From contig DAIDMQ010000026.1 in the NCBI GenBank assembly GCA_027448945.1, forward strand, positions 1 to 42,032: 42,032 nt of DNA, read 5' to 3'. Positions 22,390-30,764 of the stretch are shown here, piece after piece. Numbering within the stretch: position 1 is the stretch's first letter; the number at the start of each line of letters is the position of its first letter. The DNA is from Gallionellaceae bacterium (GTDB lineage: Bacteria; Pseudomonadota; Gammaproteobacteria; Burkholderiales; Gallionellaceae). A model generated the notes under the pieces. That model was not told the DNA's origin and did not search any database. It saw nothing but the letters and a program-made list of their open reading frames with translations. Both the position numbers and the translations under genes were made by a program.

Positions 22390-23301
22390 GTGGCTATTCC
22401 TGACTTTCAATCGTTAATGCTTCCCTTGTTGAAGTTGTTGGCGGACAAGCAGGAGCATGCCATGCGAGATGTAACAATATCTTTGTCTGATCAATTTCAA
22501 TTGACCGATGAGGAGAGAAGTCGTGTATCAAATAAAAGCGGGCAGGGGGTGATGTACAACCGAACTGCTTGGGCTAAAACCTACCTAAAAATGGCTGGGC
22601 TGATTGAGCAGCCAAAGCGAGGTTTTTTCAAAATTTCTGAACGAGGCGAGAGGATATTGAAGGATTCACCTCCTTCAATAAATATGAAATATTTGGAGCA
22701 GTTTGCTGAGTATGTTGCCTCTAGAGACAAGCAAGGCCAGGTGGAATTGCCGCCAGTATTGCCGATTCCAGTAAGTCAATCTGAAACACCAGAAGAATTG
22801 ATCGAAAGTGGTGCGAACGTTATTCGTGCTGCTTTAGGTGATGAATTGATACAACGTATAAGGAGTTGTTCCCCAACGTTTTTTGAACGTCTAGTTGTCG
22901 AGCTGTTGGTCAATATGGGATATGGCGGTACGCGACAAGATGCAGGTCGCGCCATCGGTCGTAGCGGCGATGAAGGTATAGACGGTGTCATACATGAAGA
23001 TCGTTTGGGTTTGGATGTCATCTATCTCCAAGCAAAACGATGGGAGGGCGTGGTCGGTCGCCCAGAAATACAAAAATTCGTCGGCGCGTTGCAAGGTCAA
23101 CGCGCAAAGAAAGGCGTATTCATTACCACGTCCAACTTCACAAAGGAAGCCATCGAGTATGTGCGCAACATCGACAACAAAGTGGTGTTGATTGATGGTG
23201 TGCTACTTACAAATTTGATGATGGATCACAATGTGGGTGTTTCATTGGCGGCTACATATGAAATTAAAAAAATTGATTCTGATTATTTCTTGGAAGAGTA
23301 A
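22390..23301 (+). CDS. mrr: Mrr-type restriction endonuclease (type IV)
   Basis: A nuclease of the type IV kind, whose E. coli homologue cuts DNA carrying foreign methylation. The 303-residue length matches E. coli Mrr (304). The N-terminal winged-helix Mrr_N domain spans about 5-95 and the catalytic PD-(D/E)XK domain about 160-275, with Glu171, Asp198 in GIDG and the Q-A-K motif at 214-216. All key residues look intact. The start is a GTG three bases after aspS, with AAAGAG upstream. Its first half and last codons are richer in A+T than aspS, suggesting acquisition. It is followed by an RNase/inhibitor pair. Confidence 0.93.
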   Translation: MAIPDFQSLMLPLLKLLADKQEHAMRDVTISLSDQFQLTDEERSRVSNKSGQGVMYNRTAWAKTYLKMAGLIEQPKRGFFKISERGERILKDSPPSINMKYLEQFAEYVASRDKQGQVELPPVLPIPVSQSETPEELIESGANVIRAALGDELIQRIRSCSPTFFERLVVELLVNMGYGGTRQDAGRAIGRSGDEGIDGVIHEDRLGLDVIYLQAKRWEGVVGRPEIQKFVGALQGQRAKKGVFITTSNFTKEAIEYVRNIDNKVVLIDGVLLTNLMMDHNVGVSLAATYEIKKIDSDYFLEE

Positions 23302-23331
23302 GTGTTTTTGCATCGAGTGATGGAGAGAAAA

Positions 23332-23757
23332 ATGGGTATCACCTGCGTCAGCAATAAGCTTTTCAAAAGCTTTGGTGCGATATTTTTTACCGTGTTGCTT
23401 TCTATTTTGTTGGCAAGCAACACGCAAGCCTTCCAATGGCATCATCACGATAGTGCTTACCAGAACCAAATTCAAAATGAATCAGGCACGATTGCAGTTG
23501 CGAATCTGCCGAACGAGGCACGCGAAACATTGCGCGCCATCAAGCAGGGCGGGCCGTTTGCTTATGAGCGCGACGGTGTGGTGTTCGGTAATTTCGAGCG
23601 CGCCTTGCCCAAGCAATCGCGTGGTTATTATCACGAGTACACTGTGAAGACTCCAGGGGTACGCAGTCGCGGTGCGCGTCGCATCATCAGTGGCAAGGCG
23701 AGCGAGTACTACTACACAAATGATCATTACCAAACTTTCAAACGCATACGGGAGTAG
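23332..23757 (+). CDS. Exported guanyl-specific ribonuclease, barnase/RNase T1 superfamily
   Basis: Predicted extracytoplasmic endoribonuclease of the microbial N1/T1 (barnase-like) family. The ATG at 23332 gives 141 residues and has GGAGAG about 5 bases upstream; a GTG at 23302 is less likely. An N-terminal signal peptide (hydrophobic FGAIFFTVLLSILLA, cleavage near NTQA) precedes a domain of about 95 residues. Candidate catalytic residues are Glu102 in YHEYTV, Arg116/Arg117 in GARRIISG and His132 in NDHYQTF, the Glu-Arg-His set of barnase. The next gene, two bases on, encodes a barstar-like inhibitor. Confidence 0.9.
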   Translation: MGITCVSNKLFKSFGAIFFTVLLSILLASNTQAFQWHHHDSAYQNQIQNESGTIAVANLPNEARETLRAIKQGGPFAYERDGVVFGNFERALPKQSRGYYHEYTVKTPGVRSRGARRIISGKASEYYYTNDHYQTFKRIRE

Positions 23758-23759
23758 CG

Positions 23760-24170
23760 ATGGATACATGGGCAGATCAACTCAAGAACAGTGCGGATTC
23801 TGGTAGCTACAGGCTGGCATGTAGTGAAGATGAATTGCGCAACTGCGTGCGTGAAGCTGGCTTGGTGTTATATGAAGCCCATTTACAGGGCGTGAAAGGC
23901 AAGCAGAATTTTCTTGCCGCCATAGCCTTGGCCGCACATCTGCCAGCCGAGTTCGGTATGAATTGGGATGCATTGGCGGATGCACTCTGCGATCTGTCTT
24001 GGAGTGATATGTCTAGTGCTCCCGCAGTCGGATATGTCTTGCTGTTACACGATGCCAAAGACAGTCTGGGATTGTCTGCGAATGATAGAGAGATCGCTGA
24101 AGACATCATCGCCGATACGGTGTTGTATTGGCAGCAGCGCAACAAACCGTTTTGGATTTTTTACGCCTAG
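23760..24170 (+). CDS. Barstar-family ribonuclease inhibitor
   Basis: Cytoplasmic immunity protein expected to bind and block the RNase encoded just upstream. The 136-residue protein has no signal peptide. The barstar core is clear in FGMNWDALADALCDLSW (65-81), which matches the family segment that plugs the barnase active site, followed by the GYVLLLHDA strand. It is somewhat longer than Bacillus barstar because of N- and C-terminal additions. GGGAG lies 5 bases before the ATG, inside the end of the RNase gene. nudB starts directly after its stop codon. Confidence 0.9.
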   Translation: MDTWADQLKNSADSGSYRLACSEDELRNCVREAGLVLYEAHLQGVKGKQNFLAAIALAAHLPAEFGMNWDALADALCDLSWSDMSSAPAVGYVLLLHDAKDSLGLSANDREIAEDIIADTVLYWQQRNKPFWIFYA

Positions 24171-24653
24171 ATGATTGTATACAAGCAGCCTGTTTCAGTC
24201 TTGGTGGTGATTTATACGGCTGCCTTGGAAGTGTTGTTGTTAGAGCGGGCCGATCATGCCGGCTATTGGCAATCGGTAACCGGCAGTCGCGAGACGGGTG
24301 AAACGTATGCAGAAACGGCAGCACGTGAAGTGATGGAAGAGACCGGAATTTCGGTTGCGAACTTCCAGCTAAGGGATATGCACAAGCAGAACCAATACGA
24401 AATTTACCCGCAATGGCGCCATCGTTACGCGCCAGGCGTCACGCAGAATACCGAACATGTATTTACCCTGTGCTTGCCACATCAGATAGCCGTCAGTATT
24501 TCAACCCGCGAACACTTGGATTACCGTTGGTTGCCGTGGCAAGATGCAGCTGAGTTGGTTTTTTCCCCTAGCAATCGCGAAACAATATTGCAGATTGCAC
24601 AAATAAGCACATCAAACCATATAGAGGGCGACACGAGGAGTATAGATGCCTGA
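24171..24653 (+). CDS. nudB: Dihydroneopterin triphosphate diphosphatase (Nudix)
   Basis: Nudix hydrolase that removes pyrophosphate from dihydroneopterin triphosphate in folate synthesis. The 160 residues carry a complete Nudix box, G-x5-E-x7-REVMEETG, at 38-60. The opening KQPVSVLVVIYTAALEVLLLERAD and the SVTGSRETGET segment match the NudB subgroup. Linkage downstream of aspS, as in other proteobacteria, supports the assignment. Its ATG follows the barstar stop with no gap, and its 3' end overlaps the next gene by 8 bases. Confidence 0.92.
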   Translation: MIVYKQPVSVLVVIYTAALEVLLLERADHAGYWQSVTGSRETGETYAETAAREVMEETGISVANFQLRDMHKQNQYEIYPQWRHRYAPGVTQNTEHVFTLCLPHQIAVSISTREHLDYRWLPWQDAAELVFSPSNRETILQIAQISTSNHIEGDTRSIDA

Positions 24654-25821
24654 GTCCAAAATTTACGCCAGGACCGAGGCGGGTGATGCCGAATTGATAC
24701 GGGCAAACGGCAAGATAGCCGGTGATGAGAAGCGCGTGTTGCTGCTGGTAGATGGTGTTGCCAGTTTCGATGCTATTAGTAAGAAAATCCCCCTTAGCGT
24801 TCGACAACACATAGGCGAGATATTCAAACACCTATTGCGTGACCGTTTTATATCTGTCGTGGGCACTATTGAAGTGATTTTGCCAATCAGGCATCCTGGC
24901 CGCATCCCTGCTGAAAAAGTCAAAGAGGCGATGGTCTCTAGCCAGAAGTTTAATAAGGACATGCTGGTACTGGCTGAGATAGAGATCGAACGGCGTATGG
25001 AGTTGGAGCAGGATCTGGCAGAGACACAAGCGAGATTGGATCGAACCGGCGCCCAATTGAATTATGTGATGAGCAAGTATGAAGCGCTCAAAGAGCAGGT
25101 TCTACTATATAAACAGGGTATGGAGGCGCGCATCACGGCACAGCAGGCACAACTGGCGGCGTTGTCGGGCAAGACGCAATCTAGTCTGGCGGAGAAAGAA
25201 CAACTAGAGCATGCGCTCAAGGCGATGCGTAACGATTTCCAGCATATGCAAGACACCATAGAGCAAAAGAGTGCGCAGCTCGATGAGACCGTTCAGGTGC
25301 GCGTCCTTCAGGAGCAGCAGGCAGAGTTAGAGCGCCGCAAACAAAGCAAAGAAAATGCCGATGAGATGTTTCAGACGCATCCGCATTATCACCAGATACG
25401 CGGGTTGGATTTCTTCAAGAAATTTCGCAACTCCGATCTGGCGCAGCTCCTCTCTTGGGCCGAGTGGAGAGAGGTGAAGGCAGGCCAGATCGTGGTCGAG
25501 GAAGGGCACTCTGATATAACTTTCTATGTGATTGTGACCGGCAAGCTGGGCTTGCTAAAAGGCAAACGGGTGATACAGATATTGCAACCCGGCGAGCCTT
25601 TCGGTGAACTCGCTTATTTGTCCGGAGATGCGCCCACACGTAGTGCGACTGTCGTTGCGCGTACGGATTGTGAGTTGTTGCAACTTAACCCAGCTTATCT
25701 GGATGACGCCGAGTTGATGATACGTGTCCTGTTCGCAGAGGCATTCATGCGTGTGCAGGCTAAACGTCTACGTGCCACTGTTGCCATGGTGGGAAATCTT
25801 TTGGTAGAAGGCGCAAATTGA
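24646..25821 (+). CDS. Coiled-coil protein with C-terminal cyclic-nucleotide-binding domain
   Basis: A 391-residue cytoplasmic protein. Residues 1-75 ([22 protein letters not shown]) look like the small winged-helix-like module found at the front of several betaproteobacterial proteins. Residues about 105-240 are a long charged coiled coil rich in Glu, Gln and Leu. Residues about 250-375 form a CRP/cNMP-type beta-barrel with the phosphate-binding cassette [19 protein letters not shown] (318-336), in which Glu321 and Arg332 are kept, so ligand binding is plausible. No DNA-binding HTH follows the barrel. GAGGAG precedes the ATG. nadA overlaps its stop. The role is unknown. Confidence 0.85.
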   Translation: MPESKIYARTEAGDAELIRANGKIAGDEKRVLLLVDGVASFDAISKKIPLSVRQHIGEIFKHLLRDRFISVVGTIEVILPIRHPGRIPAEKVKEAMVSSQKFNKDMLVLAEIEIERRMELEQDLAETQARLDRTGAQLNYVMSKYEALKEQVLLYKQGMEARITAQQAQLAALSGKTQSSLAEKEQLEHALKAMRNDFQHMQDTIEQKSAQLDETVQVRVLQEQQAELERRKQSKENADEMFQTHPHYHQIRGLDFFKKFRNSDLAQLLSWAEWREVKAGQIVVEEGHSDITFYVIVTGKLGLLKGKRVIQILQPGEPFGELAYLSGDAPTRSATVVARTDCELLQLNPAYLDDAELMIRVLFAEAFMRVQAKRLRATVAMVGNLLVEGAN

Positions 25822-26921
25822 TGAATTCCAGATCCACTATCTCTATCGCATACGATCATCCAAATACAACACAAACCAGTTGTAGTACTGCCCATGCTTG
25901 GGCGAAGCGGCCACGCGAGCCTGAGCCCGAAGAGAAGGTGGCGCTGATCGCTAACATCAAACGGATGCTCAAGGAGCAAGATGCAGTATTGGTGTCTCAT
26001 TACTACGTCCATCCTGATTTACAGGATCTGGCTGAAGCCACAGGGGGTATCGTGTCCGACTCGTTGGATATGGCCAACTTCAGTCATCAGCACCCCGCCA
26101 AGACTATCGTGGTGGCTGGGGTAAGATTCATGGGTGAAACAGCGAAGATATTGAATCCCGAGAAACGAGTGTTGATGCCCGATCTGGCAGCCGAGTGCTC
26201 GCTGGATTTGGGTTGTCCGGCGGACGAATTTAACGCGTTTTGCGATGCGCATCCAGATCGCACCGTGGTTGTGTATGCCAACACGAGTGCTGCAGTTAAA
26301 GCGCGCGCCGATTGGATGGTGACCAGTTCCATCGCGCTGCCTATCGTTCAACACCTCAAAGAGCGGGGCGAGAAAATATTGTGGGCACCGGACAGGCACC
26401 TCGGTGGTTATATACAGGACAAGACTGGTGCAGATATGTTGCTGTGGCAAGGATCGTGCATCGTGCATGATGAATATAAAGCGCAGGAACTGTTAGCGCT
26501 TAAGGCCGCCCATCCGCACGCCTTGGTGCTGGTGCATCCAGAATCGCCACGCGCGGTAGTACAGTTGGCCGATGTAGTTGGTTCGACCAGTCAGCTCATC
26601 AAGGCAGCCCAGCAATCTATCGCGCAGATTTTCATCGTGGCGACCGACAATGGCATCCTGCACAGGATGCGTACCTTGTGTCCGGACAAGCTGTTCTTGG
26701 AGGCACCAACGGCGGGTAAAGGTGCGACCTGTAAATCATGCAGTCATTGTCCATGGATGGCAATGAACGGGTTGATCAATTTGGCCGAGGTGTTGGAAAA
26801 GGGTAACAACGAGATACATGTAGATGCTGCCGTCATACCGAGGGCTGTCAAACCGATACAGCGTATGTTGGATTTTGCTCAGATGATCAAACTACCTACG
26901 CGGAGCATAGGCAACGCCTGA
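25821..26921 (+). CDS. nadA: Quinolinate synthase A
   Basis: Condenses iminoaspartate with dihydroxyacetone phosphate to quinolinate in NAD synthesis, using a [4Fe-4S] cluster. The cluster cysteines, counted from an alternative TTG one codon upstream, are Cys127 (ECSLD), Cys214 (GSCIVH) and Cys311 (SCSHCPW), with the same spacings (87 and 97) as in E. coli NadA. Residues 1-40 are a variable extension. The ATG overlaps the TGA of the previous gene by one base, so translation is probably coupled. No nadB or nadC is in the window. It converges with the ankyrin gene, with only two bases between stops. Confidence 0.96.
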   Translation: MNSRSTISIAYDHPNTTQTSCSTAHAWAKRPREPEPEEKVALIANIKRMLKEQDAVLVSHYYVHPDLQDLAEATGGIVSDSLDMANFSHQHPAKTIVVAGVRFMGETAKILNPEKRVLMPDLAAECSLDLGCPADEFNAFCDAHPDRTVVVYANTSAAVKARADWMVTSSIALPIVQHLKERGEKILWAPDRHLGGYIQDKTGADMLLWQGSCIVHDEYKAQELLALKAAHPHALVLVHPESPRAVVQLADVVGSTSQLIKAAQQSIAQIFIVATDNGILHRMRTLCPDKLFLEAPTAGKGATCKSCSHCPWMAMNGLINLAEVLEKGNNEIHVDAAVIPRAVKPIQRMLDFAQMIKLPTRSIGNA

Positions 26922-26923
26922 TG

Positions 26924-27877
26924 CTATCGCTCAGAGCCCCCCAGAATGGCGATGACTTCATCTTGATTGTTCTTGATTGCAAGTGCCAGAGGTGTTTCCC
27001 CCAGCTTGTTCTTACGACTAGGGTCGGCATCGTGGCTCAATAATAGTTTTACCACTTCTACAGCACCTGTTGCGGCGGCTTTATGCAATGGCGTCTGACC
27101 GTCTTTGGCGGAGGCGTTGACATCTGCGCGGTGTGCGATCAGATAAGCCGCAACTACTAGATGATTGCGAGCGACTGCCTGATACAAGGGCGTCCAGCCG
27201 AAGTTGCTGCGTGCATCAACATTGGCGCCAGCTTCAACTAAAATCTTGCAGCACTCACGGCGACCAGCAAAAGCCGCCCAATGCAGGGGGGTGTTGCCAC
27301 CGTTCTCGGTGTTGTCGACCCTAGCCCCTTTTTGTATGAGTAATTTAGCCAGTTCGCTAAAGTCGTTGTAGACCACGAACATGAGTATGGTCCAGCCGTC
27401 TTCATTACGTGTGTCGATATGCACGCCCGATTCCAGGAATAAGCGCAATGCAGTTACATTTCCAGTGCTGGCGGCTTTGAAATAACCTTCCTTGTTACAA
27501 GGCACGCCGGACTCCTGAATAACAAGCGTGGTTTCATGGGAGATCTTGGGCCAGCCCACATCATAACGGCCTGAACCGTTCGTGCCGAAGTTGGAGAACA
27601 TACGTGCATCAGCACTCCATACATCAGCTTTCTTTTCAATCTGGTGGGTTTGAGAGGCATGTATAAGGCTGAGATGTACGATTTCGGCAGCCACATCGGG
27701 AGGGAAGCCCTCGCGGTCAAAACGTTCATTGACCATCAACTTGACGAAATAGGGTTCGATCTCAGGCGAGTCCCAAAGCAACATCAGCGTGGAGAAAATC
27801 CGAGGATACTTGCGTTCCAAGGCGTATGGATAGTGTTCTGTGCTCCCGCCTAGAATGCCGAGTAGTTTTTGATCCAT
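26924..27877 (-). CDS. Ankyrin-repeat protein with an unassigned N-terminal domain
   Basis: A 317-residue protein without a signal peptide. Residues from about 128 to the C-terminus contain five to six ankyrin repeats, with characteristic GNTPLHWAAFAGRRECCKILVEAGANV and DGQTPLHKAAATGAVEVVKLLLSHDAD-type units, so this half is a protein-binding scaffold. Residues 1-125 (opening MDQKLLGILGGSTEHYPYALE) form a separate domain that I cannot assign. It is transcribed alone, toward nadA. The partner is unknown. Confidence 0.88.
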   Translation of the reverse strand: MDQKLLGILGGSTEHYPYALERKYPRIFSTLMLLWDSPEIEPYFVKLMVNERFDREGFPPDVAAEIVHLSLIHASQTHQIEKKADVWSADARMFSNFGTNGSGRYDVGWPKISHETTLVIQESGVPCNKEGYFKAASTGNVTALRLFLESGVHIDTRNEDGWTILMFVVYNDFSELAKLLIQKGARVDNTENGGNTPLHWAAFAGRRECCKILVEAGANVDARSNFGWTPLYQAVARNHLVVAAYLIAHRADVNASAKDGQTPLHKAAATGAVEVVKLLLSHDADPSRKNKLGETPLALAIKNNQDEVIAILGGSER

Positions 27878-28055
27878 GACTTAATTGTGTATATGACAGC
27901 CCCGATGCGTGGGGATTATAGGACAAATAGGGACTAATAAAACAGTCTGACGGCCCTAATTTATTAGGCTTGTAGCTGGTGCGGTGAATATAGACACAAG
28001 ATGTGTAGGTCGAGATTCGGCGCCAAATTTGTGTGTATGGGGCATGCCGGGAGAC

Positions 28056-28073
28056 AGTATTGGGTAGAATACT
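28056..28073 (+). promoter_or_regulatory. Short hairpin just before the endonuclease gene
   Basis: AGTATT (28056-28061) and AATACT (28068-28073) can pair around GGGTAG, 4 bases before the start codon, so the hairpin could cover the ribosome binding site. TAGAAT (28065-28070) inside it resembles a -10 but has no -35 partner. The rest of the 200-base gap from 27878 holds only a short CCTAAT-ATTAGG palindrome near 27955. Confidence 0.3.
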
Positions 28074-28077
28074 AAAC

Positions 28078-28824
28078 ATGTCAGATCTGCATATCGCAAC
28101 CTACAACATCCATAAGGGCTTCTCGCAATTCAACCGGCGCGTGGTGGTGCATGAATTACGTGAGCGATTGCGTGAGTTGGATGCGGACATCGTGTTTTTG
28201 CAAGAGGTGCAGGGTGAGCACAAGGTACACGGACTGCGCCATCACAACTATCCCGATATGCCGCAGCACGAATTTATCGCCGAAGAAATCTGGCCGCATT
28301 CGGCATACGGTAAGAACGCTATCTACGAAGCCGGACATCACGGCAATGCGATACTCAGTCGTCATCCTATAGTGAGATCTAGTAATAATGATATCTCCGC
28401 CCACAAATACGAGAGCCGGGGCCTATTGCATAGCGAGATTGCCTTGGCGAACGGTACTTCGGTGCATTGCCTATGTGCGCATTTTGGTTTGTTTGCCAAA
28501 GGTAGGCGTACTCAGACGCAGGCTCTTATCGATTATGTGGTCGAGCACATTCCTCGTAATGCGCCCCTGATTATCGCAGGGGATTTCAATGATTGGCGTG
28601 ATTTTATGGGTCATACTTTGGGTAGTGAATTGGGAATGTATGACGCCTTCCAGTTACACGGTGGGAAGTTAGCACGTAGTTTTCCTGCTGCTTGGCCGAT
28701 GCTGAGGTTAGATCGTATCTATGTGCGCGGATTTTCGGTGCAGCAAAGCCACGTGCACTCAGGGGCGCACTGGCGCCGCATCTCAGACCATGCTGCCTTG
28801 TCCGCGCGTTTGATTGTGATATGA
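28078..28824 (+). CDS. ybhP: Endonuclease/exonuclease/phosphatase family protein, YbhP type
   Basis: Metal-dependent phosphoesterase fold (EEP superfamily). The 248 residues carry the full motif set: IATYNIHKG, DIVFLQEVQ, GNAILSRHP, HFGLFAKGRR, IIAGDFNDW, and SDHAALS at the C-terminus. The ATG at 28078 is preferred to an upstream start because the family begins at this point. The stop overlaps the clsB start (ATGA). The ybhP-clsB pairing is also found in E. coli, which supports the name; the substrate is not known. Confidence 0.88.
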   Translation: MSDLHIATYNIHKGFSQFNRRVVVHELRERLRELDADIVFLQEVQGEHKVHGLRHHNYPDMPQHEFIAEEIWPHSAYGKNAIYEAGHHGNAILSRHPIVRSSNNDISAHKYESRGLLHSEIALANGTSVHCLCAHFGLFAKGRRTQTQALIDYVVEHIPRNAPLIIAGDFNDWRDFMGHTLGSELGMYDAFQLHGGKLARSFPAAWPMLRLDRIYVRGFSVQQSHVHSGAHWRRISDHAALSARLIVI

Positions 28825-29978
28825 CGGTATCGCATGCCATAGCGGGAAATCAATTGAGGCTGTTGCAGAACGGCATGGAGTTTTTCCCCGAACTGTGTGC
28901 TGACATCGATTCGGCACGTAAGGCAATCTACCTGGAAACCTATATTTTTGCTGCCGACAGGACAGGACAGTTGGTTGCGAACGCTCTGAGAGCAGCCGCA
29001 CAACGTGGTGTTAAGGTGCATTTACTATTGGACGGATTTGGCTCGGCGCAGTTACCAGATGCATGGTTAGACGAAATGTGCAGTTCAGGTGTGCAAGTGT
29101 TGTGGTTCAGACGAGATATCAGTCCCTTCACGTTGAAGCGTAATCGCTTGAGACGCCTTCATCGTAAGATGGCGGTGATTGATGCGCAGACTGCTTATTT
29201 AGGTGGCATCAATATTATCGACGATATAGAGGAAGGACATACTTTCGAGGCACCACGATTGGATTTCGCAGTTCGCATGCAAGGTGAGATCGCCTTGCAG
29301 ATACAGTCAGTGATGGTGCGGCTTTGGAATATGATTTCTTGGACGCAGTTGCGCAGAAGGGAGCGTGAAATCGTTGCACCTTTCTACAAAAAACAACAAC
29401 CGCAAGCGGTGACACTGTTGCTTAGAGATAACTTGCGGCATAGGCGTGAAATCGAACGGGCATATTTGCAACGTATCAATCAGGCGCAACAGGAAATCAT
29501 CTTAGCCAATGCTTATTTCTTACCAGGTCGTGTTTTTAGACGTGCTTTAACTCATGCATCTCAACGGGGCGTAAAAGTGAAATTACTCCTGCAGGGTAGG
29601 GTTGAATATAGGTTGCAACACTATGCAACTCGCGCACTCTATGAACAGCTATTGCAGGCCGGTATCGAGATATACGAATACCAAGCTAGTTATATGCATG
29701 CCAAGGTGGCAGTGGTAGATGAGCAATGGCTCACGGTGGGCTCATCTAATCTTGATCCCTTGAGTTTATTGTTAGCGCGGGAGGCTAATCTTGCCGTTCA
29801 AGATCAAGGTTTTGCATTAGCGTTAAAAATTCAACTGCAATCAGCCATCGCCCAGGATGGGAAACAGATACTCCTGTCTGATTTGCAAAGCTCAGCTTGG
29901 CACACTCTCTGGCTATCACGCGTTAGCTATGCCTTGATACGTTTGGCGATGGCGGTGTTGGGCTACGGTAAGCATTGA
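28821..29978 (+). CDS. clsB: Cardiolipin synthase B (phospholipase D family)
   Basis: Makes cardiolipin from phosphatidylglycerol and related lipids at the inner membrane. The ATG at 28821, overlapping the previous stop as ATGA, gives 385 residues. Both phospholipase D HKD motifs are intact: HRKMAVIDAQTAYLGGIN in the first half and HAKVAVVDEQWLTVGSSNLD in the second. There are no N-terminal transmembrane segments of the ClsA type, which favours ClsB. The longer open frame reaching back to 28692 is only read-through of ybhP in another frame. Confidence 0.93.
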   Translation: MTVSHAIAGNQLRLLQNGMEFFPELCADIDSARKAIYLETYIFAADRTGQLVANALRAAAQRGVKVHLLLDGFGSAQLPDAWLDEMCSSGVQVLWFRRDISPFTLKRNRLRRLHRKMAVIDAQTAYLGGINIIDDIEEGHTFEAPRLDFAVRMQGEIALQIQSVMVRLWNMISWTQLRRREREIVAPFYKKQQPQAVTLLLRDNLRHRREIERAYLQRINQAQQEIILANAYFLPGRVFRRALTHASQRGVKVKLLLQGRVEYRLQHYATRALYEQLLQAGIEIYEYQASYMHAKVAVVDEQWLTVGSSNLDPLSLLLAREANLAVQDQGFALALKIQLQSAIAQDGKQILLSDLQSSAWHTLWLSRVSYALIRLAMAVLGYGKH

Positions 29979-29988
29979 TGCGCCTTAC

Positions 29989-30708
29989 TTAGATGCCAAT
30001 CAGTTGTATGCTCCAGAATGTCAGAAAGCCACCGAATAGTACCAGCGTAGAGATTGGTCTCTCTTCGACCCCATGCGCTTCTACTAATAATTCTTCCGTC
30101 ACCAGATAAAGTAGTGCTGCAGCACTGAAAGCTAAGGCGCCGCCTATTACGGTGCCACTTGCACCAGCCAAAAGATAGCTGCCTGCTAGCGCGAATATTA
30201 ATACCGTGCTACCGAGTGCGCTACAGATGGCGATGATCCGCCAGCCCCGGGTGGCGGCCGAGGTAAGTGCCAAGCCTAGGAATAGTAATTCTACGGAAAG
30301 TCCCAATGCCAAGATTGTTCCAGTCGAGCCGCCCGCTGCGAAACCCGCACCGATGATGAAGCCATCCGTTGCCACGTCGATGAAGGTGGCCAGCAGTAAA
30401 CCTATGCTTAAACCTTCAACAACATTGGCTGCATTAGCCTGACCTTCCATATGCAGCGTCCAAAGTTTCATGCCATACATGAACAGGCTGCCTGCTGCAA
30501 AGGATGCGATGAGCACCCATGCGCTCGCGTGTTCGCGTTCGATCTCGGGTAATAGCTCCACTGCCAGTGCTGCTAGCACAACGCCTGCGGCGTAATGTTG
30601 AATCAGGCTGCGGGCTTGATGCGTGGGCTTCCAGTAGGAAGCCAGCACACCACCAGCGAGAGCAACCAGTGCGGGGATGAGCATAATGAGGAAGTGATGG
30701 AAGGACAT
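29989..30708 (-). CDS. ZIP-family-like membrane transporter
   Basis: A 239-residue polytopic membrane protein with about seven to eight hydrophobic segments. The fold signature is that of ZIP (ZupT-like) metal transporters: AAGVVLAALAVELLPE in TM2 and LLYLVTEELLVEAH near the end. The TM4 and TM5 metal ligands are unusual. DVATDG (111-116) occupies the place of HNxPEG, and SVELL (138-142) that of HExPHE, so the canonical histidines are absent. Substrate is therefore uncertain. It converges with clsB with about ten bases between stops. Confidence 0.82.
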   Translation of the reverse strand: MSFHHFLIMLIPALVALAGGVLASYWKPTHQARSLIQHYAAGVVLAALAVELLPEIEREHASAWVLIASFAAGSLFMYGMKLWTLHMEGQANAANVVEGLSIGLLLATFIDVATDGFIIGAGFAAGGSTGTILALGLSVELLFLGLALTSAATRGWRIIAICSALGSTVLIFALAGSYLLAGASGTVIGGALAFSAAALLYLVTEELLVEAHGVEERPISTLVLFGGFLTFWSIQLIGI

Positions 30709-30764
30709 GGTAGCTGAGGTAGATCGAATGGCGCGTACTTTAGCAGTTATTGCGCAACTTGCAG

